A stretch of 64,000 nt of DNA from an uncultured Aquimarina sp. GTDB taxonomy: Bacteria > Bacteroidota > Bacteroidia > Flavobacteriales > Flavobacteriaceae. Every line of letters begins with the position of its first letter. Position 1 is the first letter of the stretch. The stretch covers positions 744,001-808,000 of the forward strand of contig CANLEM010000003.1 in NCBI GenBank assembly GCA_947489685.1. The letters run 5' to 3'. The notes beneath the pieces are model-generated. The model saw only the letters and a list, made by a program, of their open reading frames with translations, was not told the origin of the DNA and did no database searches. Shown here piece by piece: positions 41,305-49,893 of this stretch. The translations under genes and the position numbers were made by a program.

Positions 41305-41760
41305 ATGGACCCAATAGATCGATCAATATTACATTTATTACAAAAAAACGGGAAAATTACTATTAAGGAGATCGCAGAGCGGTTACTATTAAGTACTACT
41401 CCTATTTTTGAGCGCGTAAAAAAATTAGAACGGGATGGGTATATAAAGTCATACAAAGCTATTTTGGATAGAAAAAAGGTTGGGCTACAATTAATGGCTT
41501 TTTGTAATATCACTTTAAATCTTCATCAAAAGGATTTTATCAAAAAATTCGAAAAAGATATTCAACAATTCCCCGAAGTTGTAGAGTGTTATCATGTGGC
41601 AGGAATGTTTGATTACTTGATAAAAATCTATGCCCAAGACATGGAGCAGTATCAGGATTTTTTATCCAACAAATTAGCGTCCTTAGAAAACATTTCCAAA
41701 GTACAAAGTTCTTTTGTAATGACCGAAGTCAAGGATTTTTCTTATTTACCTATATCTTAA
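41305..41760 (+). CDS. Lrp/AsnC family transcriptional regulator
   Basis: A 151-residue regulator. The N-terminal HTH (about 1-60) has MDPIDRSILHLLQKNGKITI, EIAERLLLSTTPIFERVKKL and the GYIKSYKAIL wing; the C-terminal RAM/ligand domain (about 65-145) has VVECYHVAGMFDYLIKI, the typical V-x-x-x-x-x-x-G-x-x-D-Y-L motif. It should bind an amino acid and control the divergent Cys/Met enzyme gene, probably methionine-responsive, though the ligand is unknown. The SDR gene starts 76 bp after it. Confidence 0.93.
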   Translation: MDPIDRSILHLLQKNGKITIKEIAERLLLSTTPIFERVKKLERDGYIKSYKAILDRKKVGLQLMAFCNITLNLHQKDFIKKFEKDIQQFPEVVECYHVAGMFDYLIKIYAQDMEQYQDFLSNKLASLENISKVQSSFVMTEVKDFSYLPIS

Positions 41761-41836
41761 AATTATACTTCGACTTAACAAAAGATTTAGAACTCATATA
41801 ATATCTTTGATTTTCAACTTAAAATAATACACAGTA

Positions 41837-42565
41837 ATGAATATTAAAGAAGCAAAAGTATTAATTACAGGAGGTAACTCGGGAATCGGAAAAGCAACTG
41901 CAAAATTACTAAAAGAAAAAGGCGCGCAAGTAGTTATTTCTGGTAGAAACGAAACTACACTATCCCAAACAGCTCAAGAACTAGGCGTAGAATATATCAA
42001 GGCAGATGTTACCGAAGAAAACCAAGTTGCCGATATGGTGGAGCAAGCTAAAAATAAGATGAATGGTCTTAATGTACTGATAAATAATGCAGGTTATGGA
42101 TACATTGCAAAACTTGTAGATATTGAAGCCGATAAATTTACAGATCAATTTAAAACAAATATTCTGGGAGCCACGCTATGTGCAAAAGAATCTGCCAAAC
42201 ATTTTGTAGATCAAGAGTATGGAAATATTATTAATATCGGTTCTACCTCTTCTCTAAAAGGTTCTCCTACAGCTTCTCCTTATGTAGCGACCAAATTTGC
42301 GCTTAGAGGCATGACAGAAAGTTGGAGAAATGAGTTACGACCTCATAACATTAGAGTAATGCAAGTTAACCCTAGTGAAGTAATGACCAGTTTTGCAGAT
42401 AATCGAATTGCAAGTAATTCTGGCGCTAAACAATATACCGAAGCCGAGCAGCAAACTAAGCTGAGAGGAGAAGAAATTGCCCATACGATTACCAGTTTAT
42501 TAGAAATGGATGATCGTGGGTTTATCACAGAAGCTACTGTATTTGCAACCAATCCAAAAGTATAA
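41837..42565 (+). CDS. Short-chain dehydrogenase/reductase
   Basis: A 242-residue Rossmann enzyme. TGGNSGIGKATAK near residue 11 is the glycine-rich NAD(P) loop, ISGRNE suggests NADP preference, NNAGYG near 82 is the structural Asn motif, and the catalytic Ser-Tyr-Lys appears as IGSTSS ... SPYVATK (Tyr and Lys four apart, near 148-152). It lies 76 bp behind the Lrp gene and ends directly against the convergent MFS gene. The closest functional name would be a 3-ketoacyl-reductase-like SDR; the substrate is unknown. Confidence 0.9.
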   Translation: MNIKEAKVLITGGNSGIGKATAKLLKEKGAQVVISGRNETTLSQTAQELGVEYIKADVTEENQVADMVEQAKNKMNGLNVLINNAGYGYIAKLVDIEADKFTDQFKTNILGATLCAKESAKHFVDQEYGNIINIGSTSSLKGSPTASPYVATKFALRGMTESWRNELRPHNIRVMQVNPSEVMTSFADNRIASNSGAKQYTEAEQQTKLRGEEIAHTITSLLEMDDRGFITEATVFATNPKV

Positions 42566-43912
42566 TTATACCACTTTTGGGTTAGGTTGACCCTTAATTG
42601 ATGTTTTTTTATCTCTAAAATGATTGATTACGACTAATATAAAAATAAGTAAGAATACTCCTGTACCTATTTTAAAAAGAGCTACTTGGATGCTTTCGAA
42701 AAGAAAACCTCCTAAAACCAAACCAAAAATACTAGCAAAGCTCCCCATACTGTTACCATATCCTTGAATTGCTCCTTGCATTTGGTGATTACCGGTTTTT
42801 GATAATATTGATAAAAAATTTGGCCACATCAATCCATTGCCTAACGACAATAATGTGATTGCTACATACATCATAAAAACACTAGAAATAGAAAGCATAT
42901 AGAAACTAATTGCTAATAACAACGTTCCAATAACAATGCAACTTAAGTTAGATACTTTATCTGATAAATATGATAATAATGGCCCTTGAACCAAAATCAT
43001 TATGATACTCGAATAGGCCAAAAACACACCCAGTTCTATAGATGTCCATTTTAGAATTGAAGAAGCATAAATAGGTAATCCTGCATAAAAAAGACTAAAA
43101 CCCAAAAAAGTAAGAAAATAGATACCATATAATAAAGGAACACCTTCGATCTTCAATATTTTACGAAAAGTATTAGGGCTAGATTTCTCCATAATATCAT
43201 CTGTGTAACAATCCTTATGCTCTACTTGAAAAAAACGTCTAAAAGATGTGAACCCCAATTTCCCTGTATCTACTACACAAGGATTACTCTCGGGTAATTT
43301 TGAGATAATTACAAAAATTGCGACCAAAGAAATCAATGCCGCTAACATTATTGGTAGCGATTCTTCTAAAAAAGTTGAAGCCAGAACTCCGGCTACTGCT
43401 GGCCCCAAAACAAACCCAAGACTGGTAGATGCCCCCATCATTCCAAAGTTTTTATTTCGATTTTCATCAGTAGAAATATCTGATAAGTACGCATTTGCCA
43501 CAGAAACATTACCCCCAGTAAACCCATCAAAGATTCTTGCCAAAAACAGTAAGAGTAGAGGTAAAGTCATTATATAACTACCTGTAAACTCAATAGATGA
43601 AGACCACAATACTGTCTTAGGTAAAATAAAAGCCAATAAAAACATGCTCCAGGCTATAAACGTCCCTACTTGACTTATTATAAGTACTTTTTTTCTACCA
43701 ATTCGATCAGATAATCTTCCTAATATCGGGGCTCCTATTAATTGAAAAAAAGGGTACATCGCTCCCAATAGCCCATAAATAAAACCGTTTCCTCCCAAGT
43801 CTATAACAATAAAAATAAGGATTGGGATCACAATACTATATCCTAGTATGCCAATAAAATTTACTAATAAAATGGGAAAAATGGTACGATTGAAAAAACT
43901 AAAGACACGCAT
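42566..43912 (-). CDS. MFS transporter
   Basis: A 448-residue protein with about twelve membrane helices. The loop 2-3 motif GAPILGRLSDRIGRKKVL near residue 60 is the major facilitator signature, and GFTGGNVSVANAYLSDIS with FGMMGASTSLGFVLGPAVAG (motif C of antiporters) points to the drug:H+ antiporter-1 / TetA-like group. The central loop is longer and includes a Cys-containing segment around 215-230. It is probably an exporter of a small compound. Its stop adjoins that of the convergent SDR gene with no spacer. Confidence 0.88.
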   Translation of the reverse strand: MRVFSFFNRTIFPILLVNFIGILGYSIVIPILIFIVIDLGGNGFIYGLLGAMYPFFQLIGAPILGRLSDRIGRKKVLIISQVGTFIAWSMFLLAFILPKTVLWSSSIEFTGSYIMTLPLLLLFLARIFDGFTGGNVSVANAYLSDISTDENRNKNFGMMGASTSLGFVLGPAVAGVLASTFLEESLPIMLAALISLVAIFVIISKLPESNPCVVDTGKLGFTSFRRFFQVEHKDCYTDDIMEKSSPNTFRKILKIEGVPLLYGIYFLTFLGFSLFYAGLPIYASSILKWTSIELGVFLAYSSIIMILVQGPLLSYLSDKVSNLSCIVIGTLLLAISFYMLSISSVFMMYVAITLLSLGNGLMWPNFLSILSKTGNHQMQGAIQGYGNSMGSFASIFGLVLGGFLFESIQVALFKIGTGVFLLIFILVVINHFRDKKTSIKGQPNPKVV

Positions 43913-43977
43913 GCCTTAAAAATAAGATCGTTTGTTACAAAAACTTGTTAAACTATTGCCAATATAAAAAGTAATAT

Positions 43978-44982
43978 TTACTTCATTACTTTAACCAGCA
44001 GTTCTTTTAAAATATCTCCTTGTGGTAAGTTTGCCGCTCCTACTCCTTTACTTTTCAAATCAGCCTCTCTAAGTATGGCGATAATTTGACTTACTTTTTT
44101 CATGGGGTAATTATGGGCTGCTTCGGTATAATCTTTTACAAAATAAGGATTAACTTTTAAGGCACCCGCCACATTTCTTTGCGATTTATCTGATAGCCCA
44201 TGATACTGTAATACTTGCGAAAAGAAACTATATAATAATGAAACTGTAACTACTAGCGGGTTATCTTTTGGGTTTTGAGCAAAATAATTAATAATGCGAT
44301 GTGCTTTAATCACATTTTTTGAACCTATTGCTTTACGAAGCTCGAAATTATTAAACTCTTTGCTTATACCTATATTTTCTTCAATTTGATCTGCAGTAAT
44401 TTGTTCTCCTTTTGGGATAATTAATTTCAGTTTTTCTAATTCATTATTAATTTTATTCAGATCGGTGCCCAAAAACTCCACAAGCATCTGAGCAGCTTTT
44501 GGCTCTATACTATATTTTACGCCTCCCAAAACCCTGCGTATCCAATCAGCAACTTGATTTTCGTATAATTTTTTACTTTCAAAGATCACTCCACTCTTAT
44601 TGACCGCCTTGTATAACTTTTTACGTTTGTCTATCTTTTTATATTTGTAGCAAACAACAAGCACAGTTGATGGTTGTGGGTTTTCGGCATAATCTACCAA
44701 TTTCTCGATAGTTCTTGATAAATCCTGAGCCTCTTTAACAATAACCACCTGGCGTTCGGCCATCATAGGAAAACGTTTTGCATTGGCCACAATATCTTCT
44801 ACCGTAACATCCCTACCATACAATATCATTTGATTAAACCCTTTTTCTTCCTCGGCTAGTACATTTTTATCAATATATTCTGAAATTCTATCAATATAAT
44901 AGGGCTCATCTCCCATAAGGAAGTATATAGGTTTTATATTGCCATTTTTTATTTCAGTTACAATTTGTTTTACTTCGTCCAT
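43978..44982 (-). CDS. holA: DNA polymerase III subunit delta
   Basis: A 334-residue protein of the clamp-loader delta family. It begins MDEVKQIVTEIKNGNIKPIY with FLMGDEPYYIDRISEYI (the degenerate AAA+ N-terminal domain), ERQVVIVKEAQDLS near residue 75, and a C-terminal helical domain with DNPLVVTVSLLYSFFSQ and KSKGVGAANLPQGDILKEL. As the wrench of the clamp loader, delta opens the beta sliding clamp. It is divergent from a short HsdR-N-domain gene, with 26 bp between starts. Confidence 0.92.
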   Translation of the reverse strand: MDEVKQIVTEIKNGNIKPIYFLMGDEPYYIDRISEYIDKNVLAEEEKGFNQMILYGRDVTVEDIVANAKRFPMMAERQVVIVKEAQDLSRTIEKLVDYAENPQPSTVLVVCYKYKKIDKRKKLYKAVNKSGVIFESKKLYENQVADWIRRVLGGVKYSIEPKAAQMLVEFLGTDLNKINNELEKLKLIIPKGEQITADQIEENIGISKEFNNFELRKAIGSKNVIKAHRIINYFAQNPKDNPLVVTVSLLYSFFSQVLQYHGLSDKSQRNVAGALKVNPYFVKDYTEAAHNYPMKKVSQIIAILREADLKSKGVGAANLPQGDILKELLVKVMK

Positions 44983-45008
44983 TCAGAAAAAATCATCAAA
45001 TTTGTGAT

Positions 45009-45455
45009 ATGCAAAAATTAAACTTCCCTGCATACCAGTTTCGATTCAAAAATAGCGAAAATAAAGTTTCTATTTTTGACCGGATTCGTAAAAAATTTAT
45101 CATTCTTACTCCCGAAGAATGGGTACGACAACATACCGTACATTATCTTATCGAAGAAAAAAAATATCCAGAGAGTTTGATCAATGTAGAAAAACTAATC
45201 AAAATTAATGACCTTAATAAAAGGTATGACATTATTATTTTTAATCCAGATGGTAGTATTCGTCTTGTAGTAGAATGTAAATCTGCCAAGGTAAAAATTA
45301 CTCAAGATGTGTTTGATCAGATTGCCAGATATAATTTAGAATTGAAAGCAGAATATCTCATGATTACCAATGGCATGAATCATTATTACTGTCAGATGAA
45401 TTATATCGAAAAACAATATACTTTTCTAAAAGATATTCCCAATTATAACAAATAA
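45009..45455 (+). CDS. Stand-alone HsdR N-terminal (type I restriction R) domain protein
   Basis: A 148-residue protein. RIRKKFIILTPEEWVRQH followed by KRYDIIIFNPDGSIRLVVECKSAK contains the PD-(D/E)xK nuclease core (Asp then Glu-x-Lys) of the HSDR_N family. A complete HsdR would have a helicase of about 800 more residues; none follows, and no hsdM or hsdS is in view. Such short proteins are conserved next to holA in flavobacteria, so this is a separate nuclease-fold protein rather than a broken restriction gene. The role is unknown. Confidence 0.85.
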   Translation: MQKLNFPAYQFRFKNSENKVSIFDRIRKKFIILTPEEWVRQHTVHYLIEEKKYPESLINVEKLIKINDLNKRYDIIIFNPDGSIRLVVECKSAKVKITQDVFDQIARYNLELKAEYLMITNGMNHYYCQMNYIEKQYTFLKDIPNYNK

Positions 45456-45474
45456 AACCTATTAATTTGCAGTA

Positions 45475-46467
45475 ATGAACATAGCAGTTGTTATACTAAA
45501 TTGGAACGGTAGATCTTTATTAGAAGAGTTTTTACCCTCGGTAATTGAGCATTCTAAAGAAGCTACAATCTATTTGGCCGATAATGCCTCTAGCGATGAC
45601 TCGGTTGATTATGTGCGTAATACATTTCCTGAAGTTAAAATAGTAGAAAATTCTGAAAACGGTGGATATGCAAAAGGTTATAATGATGCGTTGCTAGAGA
45701 TAGATGAAGATATCTATTGTTTATTGAATAGTGATGTAGAAGTTACTCAGGGTTGGTTAGATCCCGTGATTACTTCTTTTAAGCATTCGGAAACCATTGC
45801 TGCTATCCAGCCAAAAATTCTGGATTATAAAAAAAAGACTCATTTTGAATATGCCGGTGCAGCGGGAGGGTTTATTGATAAGTTTGGATATCCATATTGC
45901 AGAGGTCGAATATTTGATACGCTCGAGCAAGATAATGGCCAATATAATGACAGCATACCTATATTTTGGGCAAGTGGAGCTTGTTTGTTTGTTAGAAAGT
46001 CAGTTTTTGAAGAGGTTGGAAAACTCGATGAAGATTTTTTTGCTCATCAAGAAGAAATTGACCTGTGCTGGCGTATGCAAAATCATGGGTATCAAATCAT
46101 GTATCAAGGAGCATCAACCGTCTATCATTTGGGAGGAGCCACTTTAAATACAATGAACCCAAAAAAAACATATCTAAATTTCAGAAACAATCTGTACCTG
46201 CTTATTAAGAATGCCCCAAAAAGAGACTTATTGTTTTTGATTTTTATACGATTACTTTTGGATGGACTGGCCGGATTTAAGTTTCTGATCGAAGGAAAAT
46301 TTTCTCACTTTATCGCTATCATAAAGGCTCATTTCAGCTTCTACGCTAATTTTAACACTTTTATTAAAAAACGCAAAAAACTTTCAAAAACGGGGAAATA
46401 TTATTCATTTTTTTCCGTTGTATGGCAGTATTTTATTTTAAAACATAAACATTTTAATCAATTATAA
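45475..46467 (+). CDS. Glycosyltransferase family 2 protein
   Basis: A 330-residue GT-A enzyme. MNIAVVILNWNGRSLLEEFL at the start and YLADNASSDDS near residue 38 are the family 2 nucleotide-sugar site; LLNSDVEVTQGWLD near 83 is the DxD-like motif, FWASGACLFVRKSVF near 165 and DEDFFAHQEEIDLCWR near 187 carry the ED catalytic region. The C-terminal 90 residues are hydrophobic, suggesting membrane association. It resembles rhamnosyltransferase-type WbbL. It lies 19 bp behind the HsdR-N gene. Confidence 0.9.
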   Translation: MNIAVVILNWNGRSLLEEFLPSVIEHSKEATIYLADNASSDDSVDYVRNTFPEVKIVENSENGGYAKGYNDALLEIDEDIYCLLNSDVEVTQGWLDPVITSFKHSETIAAIQPKILDYKKKTHFEYAGAAGGFIDKFGYPYCRGRIFDTLEQDNGQYNDSIPIFWASGACLFVRKSVFEEVGKLDEDFFAHQEEIDLCWRMQNHGYQIMYQGASTVYHLGGATLNTMNPKKTYLNFRNNLYLLIKNAPKRDLLFLIFIRLLLDGLAGFKFLIEGKFSHFIAIIKAHFSFYANFNTFIKKRKKLSKTGKYYSFFSVVWQYFILKHKHFNQL

Positions 46468-46565
46468 GGTGATATAATAAATTATTGTTAAGGACCTAGT
46501 ATTACGTCACAATTTTAATAATTTTGAGTTATATAACCAGAACAAGACTAAAAACAGATTTTCTA

Positions 46566-47435
46566 ATGAAAAAAGTAATGATTATTGGTGCTTCAATGGC
46601 AGTATTATTATCTTCTTGTGTATCACAAAAGAAGTTTGCCGACCTAGAAGCCAAACAAAAACAAACCGAAGATTTATTAAATACTGCAACGGTAAAATTA
46701 AATAGCTGTCTTGAAGAAAAAGCAGGATCGACATCACAGCTTAAAGTTTTACAAGATCAAGTATCTAATCTTAAGAATCAAAACTCTGCTTTATTAAATA
46801 ATGTGGGTAACCTTGCTACATTATCGACTAAAGAAGCAGAAAACCTTGAAAAATCTTTGGAAAGTATCAAAGAGAAGGATTTACAAATAAAAACAATGCA
46901 AGATGCGATCACCAAAAAAGATTCTGTGACCTTAGCCTTGGTAACAAGTTTAAAAGGTGCTTTGGGTAACCTTGCCGATGAGGATATCGAAGTAAATGTA
47001 GAAAAAGGTGTGGTCTATGTATCTATCTCTGACAAACTTTTATTTAAGAGTGGTAGCTATAATGTATCAACCAGAGCTCGTGAAGTATTAGGCAAAGTTG
47101 CTAAGGTAGTTAACGCTAAGCCAGATATCGAATTCTTAGTAGAAGGACATACAGATAGCAAACCATATAAAAGCAATAAAGCAATTCTTGATAACTGGGA
47201 TTTAAGTGTAAAACGAGCTACTGCAGTAGTTAGGGTTTTACAAAATGACTTTAAAGTAGATCCTAAGCGTATGACCGCAGCCGGACGTAGTTATTATGTA
47301 CCCGTTGCTGATAACGCTACAGATGCTAATAGAGCAAAGAACAGACGTACCAGAATTGTTGTATTACCAAAACTTGACCAGTTTTATAACATGATCGAAG
47401 ACGGAATGAAAAAAGCTTCTCAAGGAGGAAATTAA
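46566..47435 (+). CDS. OmpA-family lipoprotein
   Basis: A 289-residue protein when started at the ATG at 46566, which gives a lipoprotein signal peptide with lipobox LLSSC (Cys19). Residues about 25-130 form a coiled coil (AKQKQTEDLLN, LQDQVSNLKNQNSALL). The C-terminal OmpA domain (about 150-275) has LLFKSGSYNVS, LVEGHTDSKPYKS and NRRTRIVVLPK. It should be anchored in the outer membrane and bind peptidoglycan. A start at 46524 would hide the signal peptide. It is a single gene with a terminator. Confidence 0.9.
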   Translation: MKKVMIIGASMAVLLSSCVSQKKFADLEAKQKQTEDLLNTATVKLNSCLEEKAGSTSQLKVLQDQVSNLKNQNSALLNNVGNLATLSTKEAENLEKSLESIKEKDLQIKTMQDAITKKDSVTLALVTSLKGALGNLADEDIEVNVEKGVVYVSISDKLLFKSGSYNVSTRAREVLGKVAKVVNAKPDIEFLVEGHTDSKPYKSNKAILDNWDLSVKRATAVVRVLQNDFKVDPKRMTAAGRSYYVPVADNATDANRAKNRRTRIVVLPKLDQFYNMIEDGMKKASQGGN

Positions 47436-47459
47436 AAGATATTATCTTTTATTATCATA

Positions 47460-47492
47460 CAAAAAGGCAATACATAATGTATTGCCTTTTTT
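47460..47492. terminator. Bidirectional terminator
   Basis: The stem AAAAAGGCAATACAT / ATGTATTGCCTTTTT lies between convergent genes ending at 47435 and 47518. Confidence 0.85.
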
Positions 47493-47517
47493 TGTGGTTA
47501 TCAAGTTAATAAAACAA

Positions 47518-48105
47518 TCAAATACTAACTTCTTTTGTAAATACTCTATCTTTTATAGAAAAGTAGATTATATATTTACCGGCAGGAACTCCCGAAAAAT
47601 TATAATTTCTTTGAAATACAGGTCCTTCTTCTTCTATTTTCTCCTTTATCATTAATACTCCATCATTATCATATATAGAAATGTACAGTGGTGCATTCTC
47701 TGTTACAGTTATCATAGTTTTTACGATAGCGTTTTCGACCAGAACTTTTGGTTTAAAAATTGTTATAGCAGAATTATCAATTAATGCAATTCCCTTTTTA
47801 TTCTTAATTACCGGAGTAACCTTTAGGTCAAATTCTGTTTCTGTTTCTACAAAATAAATACCGTTCTCCACTACACTCAGATTAAAGTATTTTCTATATG
47901 AAGATGTAGCTTCTAGTGTAATATTAAATAATATTGTTCCTGAATAATCTTTGAGATACAATTTTTGTCCTTTACTTGTATTGGTAAGCGATACATTAAT
48001 AGTAGAAGAGTTTTCGATTTTAACAGATAGTACATCTGATGCCATTATTGTTGTGCTCAATAGCATAGCAATCATAATTAGGCTTAGGTTAATGACTCTT
48101 TTCAT
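47518..48105 (-). CDS. Secreted protein with C-terminal beta-sandwich (DUF3244/sorting-domain-like)
   Basis: A 195-residue protein when started at the ATG at 48105 (MKRVINLSLIMIAMLLSTTIM), a good signal peptide. Upstream ATGs would place 27 charged residues before it. The mature part is all-beta with two similar modules (about 25-110 and 112-195), each with an LxLKDYSGTILFN or ISIYDNDGVLMIKEK core and a GKYIIYFSIKD strand, much like Bacteroidota sorting-domain or DUF3244 folds. Function is unknown. It is divergent from the AraC regulator with 248 bp between them. Confidence 0.65.
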   Translation of the reverse strand: MKRVINLSLIMIAMLLSTTIMASDVLSVKIENSSTINVSLTNTSKGQKLYLKDYSGTILFNITLEATSSYRKYFNLSVVENGIYFVETETEFDLKVTPVIKNKKGIALIDNSAITIFKPKVLVENAIVKTMITVTENAPLYISIYDNDGVLMIKEKIEEEGPVFQRNYNFSGVPAGKYIIYFSIKDRVFTKEVSI

Positions 48106-48353
48106 AATTTCTAGTTTTTTGTTGTTCATGTTTCTTGAGGCAAATGTACTGTCATGTTTCTCTATAGAATACAACAAAATTTGCACATATATATACTATA
48201 TTAACTTTAGAAACTACTGAAAAACCATACTTAAGTTAATTTAACATACTTTTGATAATGACTTTACGTTATTTTAACATTTATAATATCATATTAGCAA
48301 ATAAATTCTGTACTATTTAAACAAGTTTGATTACTACTAAGAACTAACCCTTT

Positions 48354-49226
48354 ATGAAACATATAAAACCATCTTTAGAGAAAATTGTTCCCGAATTTGG
48401 TAGTTCATTATACTATGAAACCTTTTCTAAAGACAAAAAGAATAAAGATCCTATCTGGCATTATCATCCCGAGATAGAAATAGTTTACGTTAATGGAGGC
48501 ACAGGAAAAATGCAAATAGGAAGTCATATGTCTTACTATAGAAACGGTGCTTTGATGCTTATTGGTTCTAATTTACCTCATTGCGGCTTTACTGATAGGA
48601 TGACAGGTAACAGTAGTGAAACCATAATTCAGATGTTACCCGATTTTTTAGGTTCATCTTTTTTTAGTATTCCAGAAACTAATGGCATCGGTAAACTTTT
48701 AGAGCAAGCAAAAAAAGGAATTATATTTCACGGAGATACCAAAAGGCAAATTGGAGCAAAAATTGAATCCCTAAAAGATCTTGATGTTTTCGAGAAACTT
48801 CTCGGAATTCTTAAAGTACTTCGAGATATGGAAAAAACTCAAGAATATACTATTCTTAATGCTGAAGGATTTATTATCGAAACCGAATTGCAAGATAACA
48901 ATAGAATTAACCTTATTTTTAACTTCGTACAAACCGAATTTGGAAGAGCAATTACATTAGAAGAAATTGCAGATAAAGTAAGTATGAGCGTTCCTGGATT
49001 TTGTAGATATTTTAAAAAAGTAACCGGAAAGACTTTTACGCAATTCGTAAACGAGTATAGATTAGTACATGCGGCCAAATTATTACATGAAAAACAAACT
49101 AGTATTACGGATATTTGCTACGAGAGTGGTTTTAGTAACTTCTCTCATTTTAGTAGGTTGTTTAAAGAGTTTACGGGCAAAACGCCCAGTATGTATAGAA
49201 ATGAGCTCAAATATGTAATATCTTAA
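48354..49226 (+). CDS. AraC family transcriptional regulator with cupin sensor domain
   Basis: A 290-residue cytoplasmic regulator. The N-terminal cupin (about 20-105) has WHYHPEIEIVYVNGGTGKMQ and LMLIGSNLPH. The C-terminal HTH (about 190-288) has ITLEEIADKVSMSVPGFCRYFKK-type first helix pair and ITDICYESGFSNFSHFSRLFKE as the second, ending GKTPSMYRNE. Such proteins usually respond to a carbohydrate or other small ligand. Unlike the TPR-AraC proteins of the island it has no membrane span. It is adjacent to yciO, tail to tail, 9 bp apart. Confidence 0.92.
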   Translation: MKHIKPSLEKIVPEFGSSLYYETFSKDKKNKDPIWHYHPEIEIVYVNGGTGKMQIGSHMSYYRNGALMLIGSNLPHCGFTDRMTGNSSETIIQMLPDFLGSSFFSIPETNGIGKLLEQAKKGIIFHGDTKRQIGAKIESLKDLDVFEKLLGILKVLRDMEKTQEYTILNAEGFIIETELQDNNRINLIFNFVQTEFGRAITLEEIADKVSMSVPGFCRYFKKVTGKTFTQFVNEYRLVHAAKLLHEKQTSITDICYESGFSNFSHFSRLFKEFTGKTPSMYRNELKYVIS

Positions 49227-49235
49227 CGGGTTATC

Positions 49236-49856
49236 TTAGATAATATCTATTGCACCTTTACCTTCTCTAAGCAAAATAGGGTCTCCGCTAGTAAGGTCAA
49301 TCACTGTCGATGGTATATTATCGCCATAACCGCCATCTACAACCATATCTACCAGATTATCCCACTTTTCTAATATCAACTCTGGGTCTGTTGTATATTC
49401 GATTACTTCATCTTCATCATATATGGATGTAGATACAATTGGATTGCCTAATTCTTCAACTATTGCCGTACAAATGTTATTATCAGGCACTCTAATACCT
49501 ACAGTTTTCTTTTTCTTAAATACGGTTGGTAAATTATTACTTCCCGGAAGAATAAAGGTATACGGACCTGGCAATGTTCTTTTTAACAATTTAAAAGTAC
49601 TGTTATCTATCTGTCTCACATAATCCGATAGATTACTCAGATCCTTACAAATAAACGAAAAATTTGCTTTGGCAAGTTTTATTCCTTTTATATGCGCAAT
49701 TTTCTCGAGAGCTCTTGTATTAGTAATATCACAACCCAAACCATATACCGTATCTGTCGGATAAATAACCAGACCTCCATTGCGCAAACAATTCACTACT
49801 TGTTGAATTTCGCGAGGATTAGGGTTTTCGTTATATAGTTTTACAAACTCTGCCAT
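49236..49856 (-). CDS. YciO-type Sua5/YrdC/YciO family protein
   Basis: A 206-residue protein. LVIYPTDTVYGLGCDITN near residue 30, KANFSFICKDLSNLS near 63, LPGPYTFILPGSNNLP near 95 and VGIRVPDNNICTAI form the YrdC-like fold; VDGGYGDNIPSTVIDLT near 175 closes it. Length and the FSFICKDLS wording match the YciO branch rather than TsaC/Sua5 proper. The family binds RNA and nucleotides and makes threonylcarbamoyl-AMP in its canonical members. Whether this paralogue does so is unclear. Confidence 0.88.
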   Translation of the reverse strand: MAEFVKLYNENPNPREIQQVVNCLRNGGLVIYPTDTVYGLGCDITNTRALEKIAHIKGIKLAKANFSFICKDLSNLSDYVRQIDNSTFKLLKRTLPGPYTFILPGSNNLPTVFKKKKTVGIRVPDNNICTAIVEELGNPIVSTSIYDEDEVIEYTTDPELILEKWDNLVDMVVDGGYGDNIPSTVIDLTSGDPILLREGKGAIDII

Positions 49857-49893
49857 AGGATGCGCTCATTAAAAGCATATGCAATTTACGTAT

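Noticed and set aside
45009..45455. Remnant of a broken type I restriction system
   Set aside because: The frame is intact with its own start and stop, has the nuclease residues, and no helicase, M or S relics lie nearby.
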